Assembly: GCF_001648355.1 (NCBI RefSeq) | Contig: NZ_LXSL01000014.1 | Span: 69,468 to 133,467 of the forward strand | Direction: 5' to 3' | DNA length: 64,000 bases | DNA from: Eikenella longinqua | GTDB lineage: Bacteria; Pseudomonadota; Gammaproteobacteria; Burkholderiales; Neisseriaceae | Shown here: positions 25,269 through 34,023 of the stretch, in pieces | Position numbering within the stretch: the stretch's first letter is position 1 | Layout of the letters: every line of letters starts with the position of its first letter | Made by a program: the position numbers and the translations under genes | Notes under the pieces: generated by a model | Told to the model about the DNA's origin: nothing | The model's database searches: none | The model's input: the letters and a program-made list of their open reading frames with translations, nothing else

Positions 25269-25811
25269 ATGAATAACTATGCTGTTGGGCAAAATCTGGC
25301 TGCCCGCTTGGCGACGTTGCGCCACAAGCCGCCGCAGGGCGTGGGCGTGGCGGGCGAGGGGCTGCTGTTTCGCCATTCGCTGCTGCGCGGCTAGCTGCTG
25401 CAACCATTGATGGCCTTGTGGCTCGGCGTGTTTTGCTGGGTGGGCGGCGGGTTGCAACTGCTGAAATGGAGCGTGCTGCCGCTGCCGGATGCGGCATATT
25501 GGCCGCTCACGGCGCTGTTTGCCCTGTTTTGGCTGTGGCGCACGGAGCGCTGGTGGTGCCCGCTGACCACGCGCAAATCGCTGTACCTCGATAGCGAGCG
25601 GCTGGTGGTGTATGGCGCGTTTGGGCGCATCCGCTATCAAGGCGGGCATGAAGGGGCGTATCGGGGCTTTTTTGCCGGCCTTCCCACGCAATACGAAATG
25701 TTCACGGGCGGCCTCTCGCTGCTCACCGGCCGCCGAGGCAGAAGCTTTTGGCAGGGCTTGGTGCTGGGGTGGGACAGGCACAATATCGGCGCCACGGCCG
25801 CCGAGGCATAA
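25269..25811 (+). pseudogene. Membrane protein gene split by an in-frame amber codon
   Basis: GAGGAAACC precedes an ATG at 25269 (MNNYAVGQNLAARL). The frame stops at TAG 25392-25394 after FRHSLLRG and then continues open in the same frame to 25811 through two TM helices and the segment ERLVVYGAFGRIRYQ. That segment matches GRQLVVYGALGRVRF in the gene at 31997-33181, so both parts belong to one ancestral protein of about 180 residues. Either a pseudogene or two short products (a TTG/ATG restart is possible at 25407-25410). Confidence 0.75.
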
Positions 25812-25956
25812 GCTGGCGGATACGGCAGGCTGGCCGGTTTATTCGGCCTGGCGTTGGGGCGGGGATTGAGGCTACCTGAAAATATTTTGGGATAAGGCAA
25901 AGCAGTCAGCCATATCGGATGGAAAAGTTGGGCTGCGGCCGGATGGAGAGAAAACC

Positions 25957-26460
25957 ATGTCAAACAAAATCAAAGATTTGCCGCCGAGAGCTGAGCCTGC
26001 GGGGCGGTACGATACGGAGCTGGTGTTCAGGCAGATGGGGCTGCTGGCGGCGCTCACGCTGGGGTGGCTGCTGTTTGCCGGCTCTTGGCTGACGGGCGAG
26101 GCGACCACCACGCTGCGGCTGCAACAAATCAGCGGCTTGCTGCTGACCGGCTTTTATTTGTGGCGGTGCTGGCGGGGGCTGCGCAAAATCTGTTATCGCG
26201 CGGAAGAAGATTGCCTGTTGGTATATGCCGTGTCGCTGCGCGGCTGGCGGCTGGCCGGGCGCTATCCCTTGGCTGATTTTGCCGGGCTGTACCGCGGTGG
26301 CGAGGGCTCAATCGCCGAGGTGTGGCTGGCGGGCAAAAACGGCGGGCAGGATGTGCTGCTGGACAGGATATTTTTGGGCACGGGCGCATTGCGGAAACGC
26401 TTTGCGGCGTGTTTGGCGGAATTGAGCCGCGCCACGGGTTTGCCGGTGCGGGAGCGCTAG
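25957..26460 (+). CDS. Small membrane protein, paralogue of neighbours
   Basis: 167 residues: two TM helices (about 28-45 and 52-70), then a soluble domain (CYRAEEDCLLVYAVSLRGWR ... YPLADFAGLYRGG ... VWLAGKNGGQDVLLD). The order TM pair, LLVY strand, Arg-rich turn, YPL-x-x-F, VWLAG-x-x-G is shared with the products at 25269 and 26482, suggesting a duplicated family, perhaps with a PH-like domain. Start after GGAGAGAAAACC. Function unknown. Confidence 0.72.
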   Translation: MSNKIKDLPPRAEPAGRYDTELVFRQMGLLAALTLGWLLFAGSWLTGEATTTLRLQQISGLLLTGFYLWRCWRGLRKICYRAEEDCLLVYAVSLRGWRLAGRYPLADFAGLYRGGEGSIAEVWLAGKNGGQDVLLDRIFLGTGALRKRFAACLAELSRATGLPVRER

Positions 26461-26481
26461 AGGCTACCTGAAAAAGAGGAA

Positions 26482-27118
26482 ATGATGGATAAAAATAAAA
26501 ACAAAACTGTGCTGCTGTATCCGGCCTCGTTTGGCGATATGGTGTTGGAAGGCGTGCTGGTGGGCGTGGCGCTGGCAGTGTTTGCGTTTATTGCGGCGGC
26601 TGTTTTGCTCGGCATTGTGGGCAAGGATTGGTGGCTGGTGCTGCTCGGCCTGCTGTCGGTTTTAATATTGGCCGTGATAGCGGGCGTGATTGCCGTGCCG
26701 TGGTGGCGGAAATATATGGTGAACGACATCCTGCGGCTGGACACAGAACGCGGGGTGCTGCAGCACGGGCGCTGGCGCGATAGGCAGGCGCAGCGGGAAT
26801 ATCCGCTCTCAATGTTTGCGGCGGTGGCGGCGGAGAAGGTGCAGGACGATTACCGCGGCTACTACGGGCGTTTGGCGGGAGTTGTCGGAATATCCGATTT
26901 CGGCCTTTGCTGCGGTGGCGGGGGAGCGGGTATGCAACGTTTCTTTGGGTTGGGGCAGCTATGAGCGGTTGTGGCTGGCGGGGGCGGATGGGCAGCATGA
27001 TTTGATGATTGCGGAATGCGCTGCATCGAGGGGATTGAATAAGCTGGAGGCGGTGCAATACAAAATTTCCCGCTACACCGGATTGCCGCGTGTTCGGATT
27101 GGGAGTAGGGAGATATAG
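26482..27118 (+). pseudogene. Frameshifted membrane protein gene with internal duplication
   Basis: Frame 1 from ATG 26482 encodes two TM helices and RLDTERGVLQHGRWRDRQ then EYPLSMFAAVAAEKVQDDY, and runs into nonsense after YYGRLAG to a stop at 26964. Frame 2 from about 26870 encodes SEYPISAFAAVAGERVCN, a second copy of the same segment, followed by the expected YERLWLAGADGQHDL and the end TGLPRVRIGS at 27118. This looks like two tandem paralogues joined out of frame by a deletion, or an internal duplication with a frameshift. Confidence 0.75.
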
Positions 27119-27178
27119 GGGTTTCAGGTAGCCTTTCTTTTTTCAGGTAGCCTATCTGGTTCGGGCTACCTGAAAAAA
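27119..27178 (+). terminator. Triple DUS cluster after the paralogue block
   Basis: Two copies in one orientation (TTTCAGGTAGCC) and one inverted lie within 60 bases, directly after the stop at 27118; another single copy is at 27245. The middle and last form the best hairpin. It separates the plus-strand block from the convergent ABC gene. Confidence 0.6.
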
Positions 27179-27308
27179 GGAAACGGGAACTCCTGCAAGG
27201 GAAAAGGCTTGCTTGCTTTGTGCGGTTGTGTGCATGGGTTTGCGGTTTTCAGGTAGCCTTTGGCAGCTGCCTGGCTGGGGAATATGTGTTCTTTAACAAT
27301 CCGGTATG

Positions 27309-29102
27309 TTAAATCCGGCTGGCGCCGCAATCGACCAAGGTGTCGCCCACGCAGATGATTTGGCTGTGGAAGGCGTGGAGGCTGCTGCGGTGGCCGATGC
27401 TCACGATGATGCTTTCGGGCAGCTCGCGGCGCAGGAGGCGGTAGAGGGCGGCCTCGGTGTCTTCATCCAGGGCGGAGGTGGCTTCGTCGAGCAGCACGAG
27501 GCGGGGGCGGGCAACGAGGGCGCGCACGAAGGCGATGCGCTGGAGCTCACCAGGGGAGAGTTTGTTTTGCCAGTCGTCTTCGGTGTCGAGCTGGGGTTTC
27601 AGGTAGCCTAGGCGGCAGGCGTCGAGGGCGGCAGCGAGCTCGGGCTCGGAGGGGGTGATGTTGGGGTAGCAGATGGCGCGGCGCAGGCTGCCTTGGGGGG
27701 TGTAGGGGCGCTGGGGGAGGAAGAGGATGTGTTCGCGCGGGGGGCCGGCCATGTGGCCGCTGCTGCCGAAGGGCCAGAGGCCGGCGAGGGCGCGCAGCAG
27801 GGAGGTTTTGCCGCAGCCGGAGGGGCCTTGGATGAGGAGGGCGTCGCCGCTTTGGGCGTGCAGGTTGATGTTGCTGATGAGGGGCTCGCCGTTGTTGCGG
27901 TAGAGGGTGAGGTGTTGGGTGTGGAGGATGTGTTGGTGGCTGCGGTGTTCGGGCTGGCGGTAGGGTAGGTGGTCTTGCATGCTTTGGAAGAAGCCGTCGA
28001 GGCGTTCGAGCCGGGCTTGGTAGGCGGTGAAGTCTTTGTAGGAGTTGCGGAAGAAGGAGAGGGCGCGTTGCAGGCGGTTGAAGGCTTGCACGGTTTGGTG
28101 CATATCGCCGATTTTCACTTGGCCGGCGAAAAAGCGGGGGGCTTGCAGCATGAGGGGCAGCAGGTTGGAAATTTGGGTGATGCCGGTGTTGAAGCCGTTC
28201 AGCCCGAGGCTGCGGTACACAATCTGCCAGCGGTTGCGGATGATACGGTGGAAGCGGCGGCGCAGGTTGCGCTGTTCGGCGGCTTCGCCGTTGTAGAAGG
28301 CGATGCTTTCGGCGTGCTCGCGGATGCGCACGAGGGCGTAACGGTAGTCGCCGTTGTAGCGTTCGTTTTGGAAGTTGAGCTTCACCAGCGGGCGGCCGAT
28401 CCACACGGAGGTGGCGGTGGCGAAGAGGATGAAGAGGTAGATAAACATCACCATGCCGCGCGGGATTTCCAGCCCCATGACGGCGAGCACGCCGGAGAGG
28501 CTCCACAGGATGGCGGTGAATTCCACGGTAGACACGACGGCGTTGATGAGCCCGCGCACCAAGCTCATGGTGGAGGCGATGAAGTCTTGTGCGTCTTGCT
28601 GGATGCGCTGGTCTACGTTGTCGGGGGCGTGGCGGCGCATGTGCAGGCGGTAGTAGTTTTTATGCGCGAGCCAGCGCTCGGTGAGCGCGGCGTTGAGCTT
28701 TTCCAGCCAGCGGATGAGGAAAACCTGCTCCAGAAAGTCGTTGGTGATGATGTGGATGATTTTGCACAGCACCAGCATGATGTTGATGCTGGCGAAAAAC
28801 CAGAAGGCGGCGGCGGCTTTGTCTTGCAGCGAGCTGTAGAGGCCGTTGTAGAAGAAGGTGTTGAGCACGCTGATGCGCACTTCGAGCAGCACCATCAGGA
28901 GCAGCGTGCCCAGGAGCAGGGCGGTTTGCACGGCGCTGCTGCGCGAGAGGCAGGGGCGCACGATGCGCTTGAAGCGCCGGCCGAAGGTGGTGCGCCGCAG
29001 CAGCAGGGCGGCGAGCAGGCAAAACAGCAATACGCCGCAAAAGCTTTGCAACAGCCACAGGGGGCTGCCCAAGAGCTCGGTTTTCCATTGTTCTTGTTTC
29101 AT
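27309..29102 (-). CDS. ABC transporter with fused SbmA/BacA-like membrane domain (YddA type)
   Basis: 597 residues. The membrane half (about 1-330, six TM helices, IRVRIS-like and HMRRHAPDNVDQRIQQDAQDF loop) is of the SbmA/BacA-YddA class. The ATPase half has Walker A GPSGCGKTS (about 430), signature LSPGELQR (about 525) and Walker B LVLLDEATSALD (about 545), all intact. Substrate unknown; relatives include vitamin B12 and peptide transporters. A DUS read in frame encodes LGYLKPQ. It lies just downstream of the siderophore receptor on the same strand, so siderophore- or peptide-linked transport is possible but unproven. Confidence 0.88.
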   Translation of the reverse strand: MKQEQWKTELLGSPLWLLQSFCGVLLFCLLAALLLRRTTFGRRFKRIVRPCLSRSSAVQTALLLGTLLLMVLLEVRISVLNTFFYNGLYSSLQDKAAAAFWFFASINIMLVLCKIIHIITNDFLEQVFLIRWLEKLNAALTERWLAHKNYYRLHMRRHAPDNVDQRIQQDAQDFIASTMSLVRGLINAVVSTVEFTAILWSLSGVLAVMGLEIPRGMVMFIYLFILFATATSVWIGRPLVKLNFQNERYNGDYRYALVRIREHAESIAFYNGEAAEQRNLRRRFHRIIRNRWQIVYRSLGLNGFNTGITQISNLLPLMLQAPRFFAGQVKIGDMHQTVQAFNRLQRALSFFRNSYKDFTAYQARLERLDGFFQSMQDHLPYRQPEHRSHQHILHTQHLTLYRNNGEPLISNINLHAQSGDALLIQGPSGCGKTSLLRALAGLWPFGSSGHMAGPPREHILFLPQRPYTPQGSLRRAICYPNITPSEPELAAALDACRLGYLKPQLDTEDDWQNKLSPGELQRIAFVRALVARPRLVLLDEATSALDEDTEAALYRLLRRELPESIIVSIGHRSSLHAFHSQIICVGDTLVDCGASRI

Positions 29103-29221
29103 GGTGTGCGGGTGGGGTGGGGTAAGGTTATTTTCAGGTAGCCTTTAAGCGGGTTTGGGCGGGCGGCAGGCTACCTGAAAAATCAAAATGCGTATTGAAA
29201 GCAGGCAAGCCAAACAGCGCG

Positions 29222-29264
29222 GAAGGCTACCTGAAAAACGGAGCTGCATTTTTCAGGTAGCCTC
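29222..29264 (-). terminator. DUS inverted pair, terminator of the siderophore receptor gene
   Basis: GAAGGCTACCTGAAAAA and TTTTTCAGGTAGCCTC form a long stem 27 bases past the stop at 29291; another pair lies at 29130-29183. Confidence 0.7.
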
Positions 29265-29290
29265 TTGCGGGGGCTGTGCCGCCCCAACGC

Positions 29291-31540
29291 TTAAAACTCA
29301 AACTTGGCGGAAATGCTGACTTCGCGCGGGTTGCCGATGGCGATCATCGGGTATTGCGCGGAAGAGCCCACGGTGGAGGTGTAATACAGGCGGTTGGTCA
29401 GGTTTTTGCCGTTGAGGCGCACGTTGAGTTTGTTGCCGCCGAAACGGGTTTCATAGGAAACGAAGGCGTCGGCCACGGTGGCAGAAGGCACTTTCCACAA
29501 GCGGCCGTTGTTGTCGGCATCTTTGGCAATATACCAAGCGCCGTTGTATTTGGCGCCGAGGCCGGCACGCCAGTTGCCGCCCAGCGCGTTGCCGAAATCG
29601 TAGGTGAGGTAGAGGCCGAACTGGTTGCGCGGGGTGTTGTTCAGCGGCAGGCCGACCAATGTGGGTCTGCCATCCAGCATCTTGGTTTCGGTGTAGGCGT
29701 AGTTGGCGTTCACGCCCAGGCGCTCGGTAATCTGACCGCCCATTTCGGCTTCAAAGCCCATGGAGCGGGCGCGGGCATCGTAGAAATACTGCCTGTTGCT
29801 AGCGGGGCCGACAGAATAGCTGACGTTATCCCGAATGATATGGAAGGCAGCCACAGCGGCGGAGAGGCGCTCGCCGGCAAATTTGGCGCCAATTTCAAAG
29901 GCGCGGCCTTTTTCGGGATTAACACTACCCGGAACTTCGTTGGCGATGGCTACCTGCGGGCGGAAGGAGGTGGCGTAGCTGCCGTAGAGCGACCATTGCG
30001 GGGTGAGGCGGTAGGTAACGCCGAGCGAGGGCGAGAGGTTCCAGCCGTGGTTGTCGGTGTTGGCTTTGAATACGAAGTTGCGGTTGGCGCGGCCGGCGTA
30101 TTGGTCGTAGTAGTCTGCGCGCAGGCCGGCAGACACAATCCATTTTTCGCCGAAGTGGATGTCGTCGTTGGCATACAGGGCGAAGGTTTTGAGGATTTCG
30201 GTTTGCTGCGTGTTGTTGCCCTGGCCGTCGATGGTGTTCACGCCGGGCTGTGGGGAGATTTGGCCATACACGGGGTTATGCATATCGAGGTTGTACTGGA
30301 GCGGGCTTTGATAGATTTTGCCCAGCAGGCGGTCGTTGTGCATGGCTTCGATGCCAAAACCGAGTTTGTGGCGCACGCTGCCCCAGCGCACGTCGCCGTT
30401 GAGGTTGAGGGCGAGGTTGTGCACGCGCAAACGGGCGTCCTGCGTACCGTCGATACGGCGGCGTACCCTACCGTAGTTTGGTAATGCGGGATCACTTCTA
30501 ATGCCTGCTTCGGTATTGAGGATACGGGCTTTCCAGTCGTCGTAGGTGTGGTAGGTGAAGCCATAGTTGAGGCGGGCTTTCCAGTTGTCGTTCAGATAGT
30601 GGTCGAGGGTGAACTGGAAGAGGTGGTTTTTGCCGCTCTGCTCGCTGAAGGGTTCGTCTAGGCGGCGCTCGGCGGGGATGGCGAGGGGTTTGCCGTAGTT
30701 GGCGGTGTCAGCGGAATCAATGAAGGTGCCGCGGTCGAAGGGCACGGTGTAGTTTAAGTATTCGTAGGAGGCGGTGAGGGTGGTTTTCTCGCCGATCCAT
30801 TTGATGGAGGGGGCGAGGGTGGTTTGCTTGATTTCGCCGAAGTTGCGCCAGTAGTCGCTTTGGCGGTGATCGGCAATGAAGCGGTAGGCCAGGCTGTGGC
30901 TGTTGCCGATGGGGCCGGTGAAATCCACGCCGATTTGGCGGGCGCTGTGGCTGCCGAGGCTGGCGCTGACGGAGCGGGCGGGTTTGAGCTGCGGCTGTTT
31001 GGTAACCACGTTTACCACGCCGCCGGGGTCTTGCACGCCGTAGAGTGTGGAGGCGGGGCCTTTGAGCACTTCCACGCGCTCGGCGGTGGGGCTGAACACG
31101 TGGGTTTGTGTCATCTGCATGCCGTTGCGCAGCACGGAGTTGTCGCGGTTGTCGCCGAAGCCGCGTTTTACCACGGCTTCGAGCGTGCCGGCCAGGGTGT
31201 TGGCCTGGCGGATGCCGCTCACGGTGAGCAGGGCTTCATCCAGCGAGCCGGGGCGGCGGTCTTCAAGCACGGCGGGGGTAACGATGTTTACGCTGCGCGG
31301 CACTTCGAGCAGAGGGGTGTTGCCGCCGCCGATCACGTCGGCGGAAATGGGCTGGTAGCCGCTGGCGTAGCGGCGGCGGGCGGTGATTTCGATGGTTTCG
31401 AGCTCGGCGCTGTCGGCGGCTTCGGCGTTTGCCTGGGCGGGCGCGGCTTGCGTGCCTTCGGCTTGGAGCAGGCCGGGGCTGCCGATGGCGGCGAGGGCGA
31501 GGATGAGGGTTTTGAGGTGTGCGTGCTGCGGTTTTTTCAT
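29291..31540 (-). CDS. TonB-dependent siderophore receptor (FhuA/FoxA type)
   Basis: 749-residue outer-membrane receptor for a ferric siderophore. Start at 31540 (MKKPQHAHLK) with a signal peptide to about 27 (LLQA). A TonB-box-like LETIEITARRR precedes the plug (EVPRSVNIVTPAVLEDRRPGSLDEALLTVSGIR; VEVLKGPASTLYGVQDPGGVVNVVTK), which is typical of the FhuA/FoxA/FpvA group. The barrel ends EVSISAKFEF, a normal terminal strand. The ligand cannot be told from sequence. No convincing Fur box was found in the 450-bp upstream region, which is long and holds three or more DUS copies (31541-31996) and no gene. Confidence 0.9.
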   Translation of the reverse strand: MKKPQHAHLKTLILALAAIGSPGLLQAEGTQAAPAQANAEAADSAELETIEITARRRYASGYQPISADVIGGGNTPLLEVPRSVNIVTPAVLEDRRPGSLDEALLTVSGIRQANTLAGTLEAVVKRGFGDNRDNSVLRNGMQMTQTHVFSPTAERVEVLKGPASTLYGVQDPGGVVNVVTKQPQLKPARSVSASLGSHSARQIGVDFTGPIGNSHSLAYRFIADHRQSDYWRNFGEIKQTTLAPSIKWIGEKTTLTASYEYLNYTVPFDRGTFIDSADTANYGKPLAIPAERRLDEPFSEQSGKNHLFQFTLDHYLNDNWKARLNYGFTYHTYDDWKARILNTEAGIRSDPALPNYGRVRRRIDGTQDARLRVHNLALNLNGDVRWGSVRHKLGFGIEAMHNDRLLGKIYQSPLQYNLDMHNPVYGQISPQPGVNTIDGQGNNTQQTEILKTFALYANDDIHFGEKWIVSAGLRADYYDQYAGRANRNFVFKANTDNHGWNLSPSLGVTYRLTPQWSLYGSYATSFRPQVAIANEVPGSVNPEKGRAFEIGAKFAGERLSAAVAAFHIIRDNVSYSVGPASNRQYFYDARARSMGFEAEMGGQITERLGVNANYAYTETKMLDGRPTLVGLPLNNTPRNQFGLYLTYDFGNALGGNWRAGLGAKYNGAWYIAKDADNNGRLWKVPSATVADAFVSYETRFGGNKLNVRLNGKNLTNRLYYTSTVGSSAQYPMIAIGNPREVSISAKFEF

Positions 31541-31896
31541 AGACGGTTTTCCATAAAGAAAGGCAGTGAGAGCTAAGCTACTGCCGTATCGGTTAAAACA
31601 AGCGGTATTGAGAACGGTTGGCATTCTAATGGGCGCTGGCTGTTTGGCAAGCCGCAGGCGGGCTGTTTTTGGTTAACGTGATGTTTTGTTGATGAAAAAT
31701 TGTTTGTAAAAGCGGGGTGTTGTTGCAAAAGGGTTACAGATTGGCATGGAGTTGAATGAAAAGGGCGGGGCTGGGCGGGGGAATAGGCTACCTGAAAAGG
31801 GTTTTGGGGGAAAATGGCGGGCGGTTTCAGGCGGGCTGCGGGGATGGAGGCTACCTGAAAAAAGGAAATGGATGATTGGGAATTTGCTGGCAAAGG

Positions 31897-31940
31897 ATTT
31901 TCAGGTAGCCTCTTGGCCGCTTGAGGCTACCTGAAAAATC
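31897..31940. repeat. 42-bp DUS hairpin, left copy of a direct repeat
   Basis: An inverted DUS pair with the spacer TCTTGGCCGCTTGA. The same 42 bases recur at 33184-33225, on the other side of the gene at 31997-33181. Confidence 0.8.
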
Positions 31941-31996
31941 TCGGGGTATTGGGTGTATTGCAAAACGGAAGCATCACAACGGAAGTGAGAGAAATC

Positions 31997-33181
31997 ATGG
32001 CTGGAAAAAGCAAAAAACCGCGTTACCGCAAGGGCGGCGGGAAGGCGGGTTGGAACAGCGGGTATTTGCGTATCGACTCGGATGTGGGGCTGATGGCCGA
32101 GCCGGGGGTGCGCCGCGCGGGCGGGCAGACGGTATATCTGAACGGATGGCTGCGCAGTTTGCTTCCGGCGTTGTTGGCGTGGGCGATTGTGGGACTGCTG
32201 GGTTTGCTGGTTTGTGCTCTTGCTGGGAGCGTGCTGGGGGATAGGGCGGCTAAGTGGGCGGGTCTGTCGGCGGTGCTGCTGGGCTTGAAATGCTCGGAAG
32301 GCTGGTGGTTTGGGCTGACTTGCCGACGCTTTGCGATGGTGGACGGCAGGCAGTTGGTGGTATATGGGGCGTTGGGGCGGGTGCGTTTCCGTTGCGGGCT
32401 CAACTGGCAGTTTGAATACGATGGGGGTTTGTGTGCTGTCTCGCCAGATGGGCGTTCCCGCTGGTTTTCGCTGATTTGCTGTGCCAACCGTTATGCTTTA
32501 TTGGACAGATTAGGAGCGGAGGTCTGTGATGGCCAAGTGCGGGAGGATTGGCAGCAGTGGTGGCGTGAGTTCGCGCAAAGTCAGCCGCTGCGTCATAAAA
32601 AGCTTCTAGTGGCGATATATGCGGAGACAGCAGCTTTCTTGCTGACGACGTGGCCGATATTGTCGGGGGAGTGGCTTTCCATCCGCCTGCTGCCGACGGT
32701 TTGGTGTGCGGCGGCGGCACTGACGGCGTTGTGGCTGCTGCCGATGGCTTGGTGGGGCAGGGGTGTGCTGGCGGGCAACCGGCGCTTTAGGCTGCCTGAA
32801 CATCATGTTTGGCGGCGTTCTGCTGCCGGGCGGGTGGCGGCAGCGGTGTTGTTTGCTGGGAAGCTGGCGCTGTTTTGGCTGGTGATGGGGGCGATATTTG
32901 CGTGCCCGGTGGCTTGGGTGGGAGGCTGGCTGAGCTTGCAGTGGCAGCCGTATCAGGCGGTGTCGGCCGTGGAGTTGGCGGATACGGGGGATACGTGCCT
33001 CTCTGGCAGATACGGGCCGCGGGTGCCGAGCATTGTGGTGCGGCTGCCGGAGGAATATGCAGCGTTTGACGGCGCGTGGTGCAGCCGTTTGAGGGACGAT
33101 GTGTATCTGCTGGAAGACGGCAGCACGGTGTATCTGCGCGGGAATGTGTTTGCCCGCGAGCTGCTCTTCCGGCGGCCTTAG
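31997..33181 (+). CDS. Multi-helix membrane protein, large paralogue of the 25-27 kb family
   Basis: 394 residues, start at 31997 (MAGKSKKPRYRK) after GGAAGTGAGAG. A basic N terminus is followed by about five TM helices (55-75, 80-100, 215-235, 245-262, 290-315). The segment GRQLVVYGALGRVRF is shared with the split gene at 25269-25811. Function unknown. The gene carries an in-frame AGGCTGCCTGAA at 32789, a DUS of a different dialect (as found in Simonsiella, from memory), and is flanked by two copies of a 42-bp DUS hairpin, pointing to acquisition by transformation. Confidence 0.72.
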   Translation: MAGKSKKPRYRKGGGKAGWNSGYLRIDSDVGLMAEPGVRRAGGQTVYLNGWLRSLLPALLAWAIVGLLGLLVCALAGSVLGDRAAKWAGLSAVLLGLKCSEGWWFGLTCRRFAMVDGRQLVVYGALGRVRFRCGLNWQFEYDGGLCAVSPDGRSRWFSLICCANRYALLDRLGAEVCDGQVREDWQQWWREFAQSQPLRHKKLLVAIYAETAAFLLTTWPILSGEWLSIRLLPTVWCAAAALTALWLLPMAWWGRGVLAGNRRFRLPEHHVWRRSAAGRVAAAVLFAGKLALFWLVMGAIFACPVAWVGGWLSLQWQPYQAVSAVELADTGDTCLSGRYGPRVPSIVVRLPEEYAAFDGAWCSRLRDDVYLLEDGSTVYLRGNVFARELLFRRP

Positions 33182-33183
33182 TC

Positions 33184-33226
33184 ATTTTCAGGTAGCCTCT
33201 TGGCCGCTTGAGGCTACCTGAAAAAC
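33184..33226. terminator. 42-bp DUS hairpin, right copy of a direct repeat
   Basis: Same sequence as 31897-31940. It lies between the stops of convergent genes (33181 and 33231) and can terminate both. Confidence 0.75.
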
Positions 33227-33230
33227 GGCA

Positions 33231-33728
33231 TCAGCGTTTGAAGTAAATGTCAATGTAGTCGGCGGCGTTGTCGCAGGGGTTGCCTATCGGCTGCATGCGC
33301 CAGTAGCGGCGGGCGTCTTTGGCTTGGAAGAGGAAGGTGCCGCTGCGTTCGCAGGCTTGGCCATTGTTGAGGTAGGAAACGCGGGTGATGACGTTGCCGG
33401 TGAAGTAGAAATGGCGCCGGTCGATGATTTCAATCAGGCCGTCGAGCTTCACGTAATTGCCGTCTAGGGCTTGGTAGGCATTGATTTCCAAGCCGTTGCT
33501 GCCACGGCGGATGGTGGCGGTGCCGAAGCGCTCCCAGCTCACCCATTGCAGGGAAAACATATGCCGGCCAAGCAGGCTGCTTTCTGCGGCGGCCACTTCT
33601 TCCGGGCTGCCGGTTTGCAGCGAGGCATCGCGCATATTCACGATAGAGGGCAGGTTTTGCGCGGCGGCGGGCTGGAGGCAGAATAATCCGGCCAAGAGCA
33701 GGGCGGATAGGCGGGAAAGAAAGCGCAT
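33231..33728 (-). CDS. Secreted hypothetical protein
   Basis: 165 residues with a clear signal peptide (MRFLSRLSALLLAGLFCLQP, cleavage after AAA near 23). The mature part is a beta-rich domain with two cysteines (CERSGTFLF and GNPCDNAAD) that could form a disulfide, plus RRYWRM. No family recognised. GGAGCC precedes the start. Convergent with the 394-residue membrane protein. Confidence 0.75.
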   Translation of the reverse strand: MRFLSRLSALLLAGLFCLQPAAAQNLPSIVNMRDASLQTGSPEEVAAAESSLLGRHMFSLQWVSWERFGTATIRRGSNGLEINAYQALDGNYVKLDGLIEIIDRRHFYFTGNVITRVSYLNNGQACERSGTFLFQAKDARRYWRMQPIGNPCDNAADYIDIYFKR

Positions 33729-34023
33729 GGCGGGCTCCTTATAAGTAAAGTTGTGAAAAGGAATGCGGTATCCCCATCATAGCGCATCCGTATTTAAGCC
33801 GCCATAATGATTTCATCTTTAAGGAAAAGTGTTTGCTTTAGGGCAAATTATATGCGGCAAGATGTGTTGAGTTTGGCAGAAATTCTGCTTCACTTGTTTT
33901 AACTGACTTTTCAGGTAGTCTTCTGGCTGTTTGAGGCTACCTGAAAGCATCAGCTTCTGCGAAGCTAAAATCCACGAGGCCTGTACAGGCATTTTATAAA
34001 CCTAAGTATCAGAAAGGAAAACC

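Noticed and set aside
27969..29141. 390-residue plus-strand frame opposite the YddA-type ABC gene
   Set aside because: Val/Gly/His/Glu-biased shadow; the minus-strand gene has complete Walker and signature motifs.
29276..30484. 402-residue plus-strand frame opposite the siderophore receptor
   Set aside because: Shadow frame; the receptor on the other strand has plug and barrel signatures throughout.
31541..31996. Fur box upstream of the siderophore receptor
   Set aside because: The best candidate near 31605-31625 (GAGAACGGTTGGCATTCTA) matches the consensus too poorly to report.
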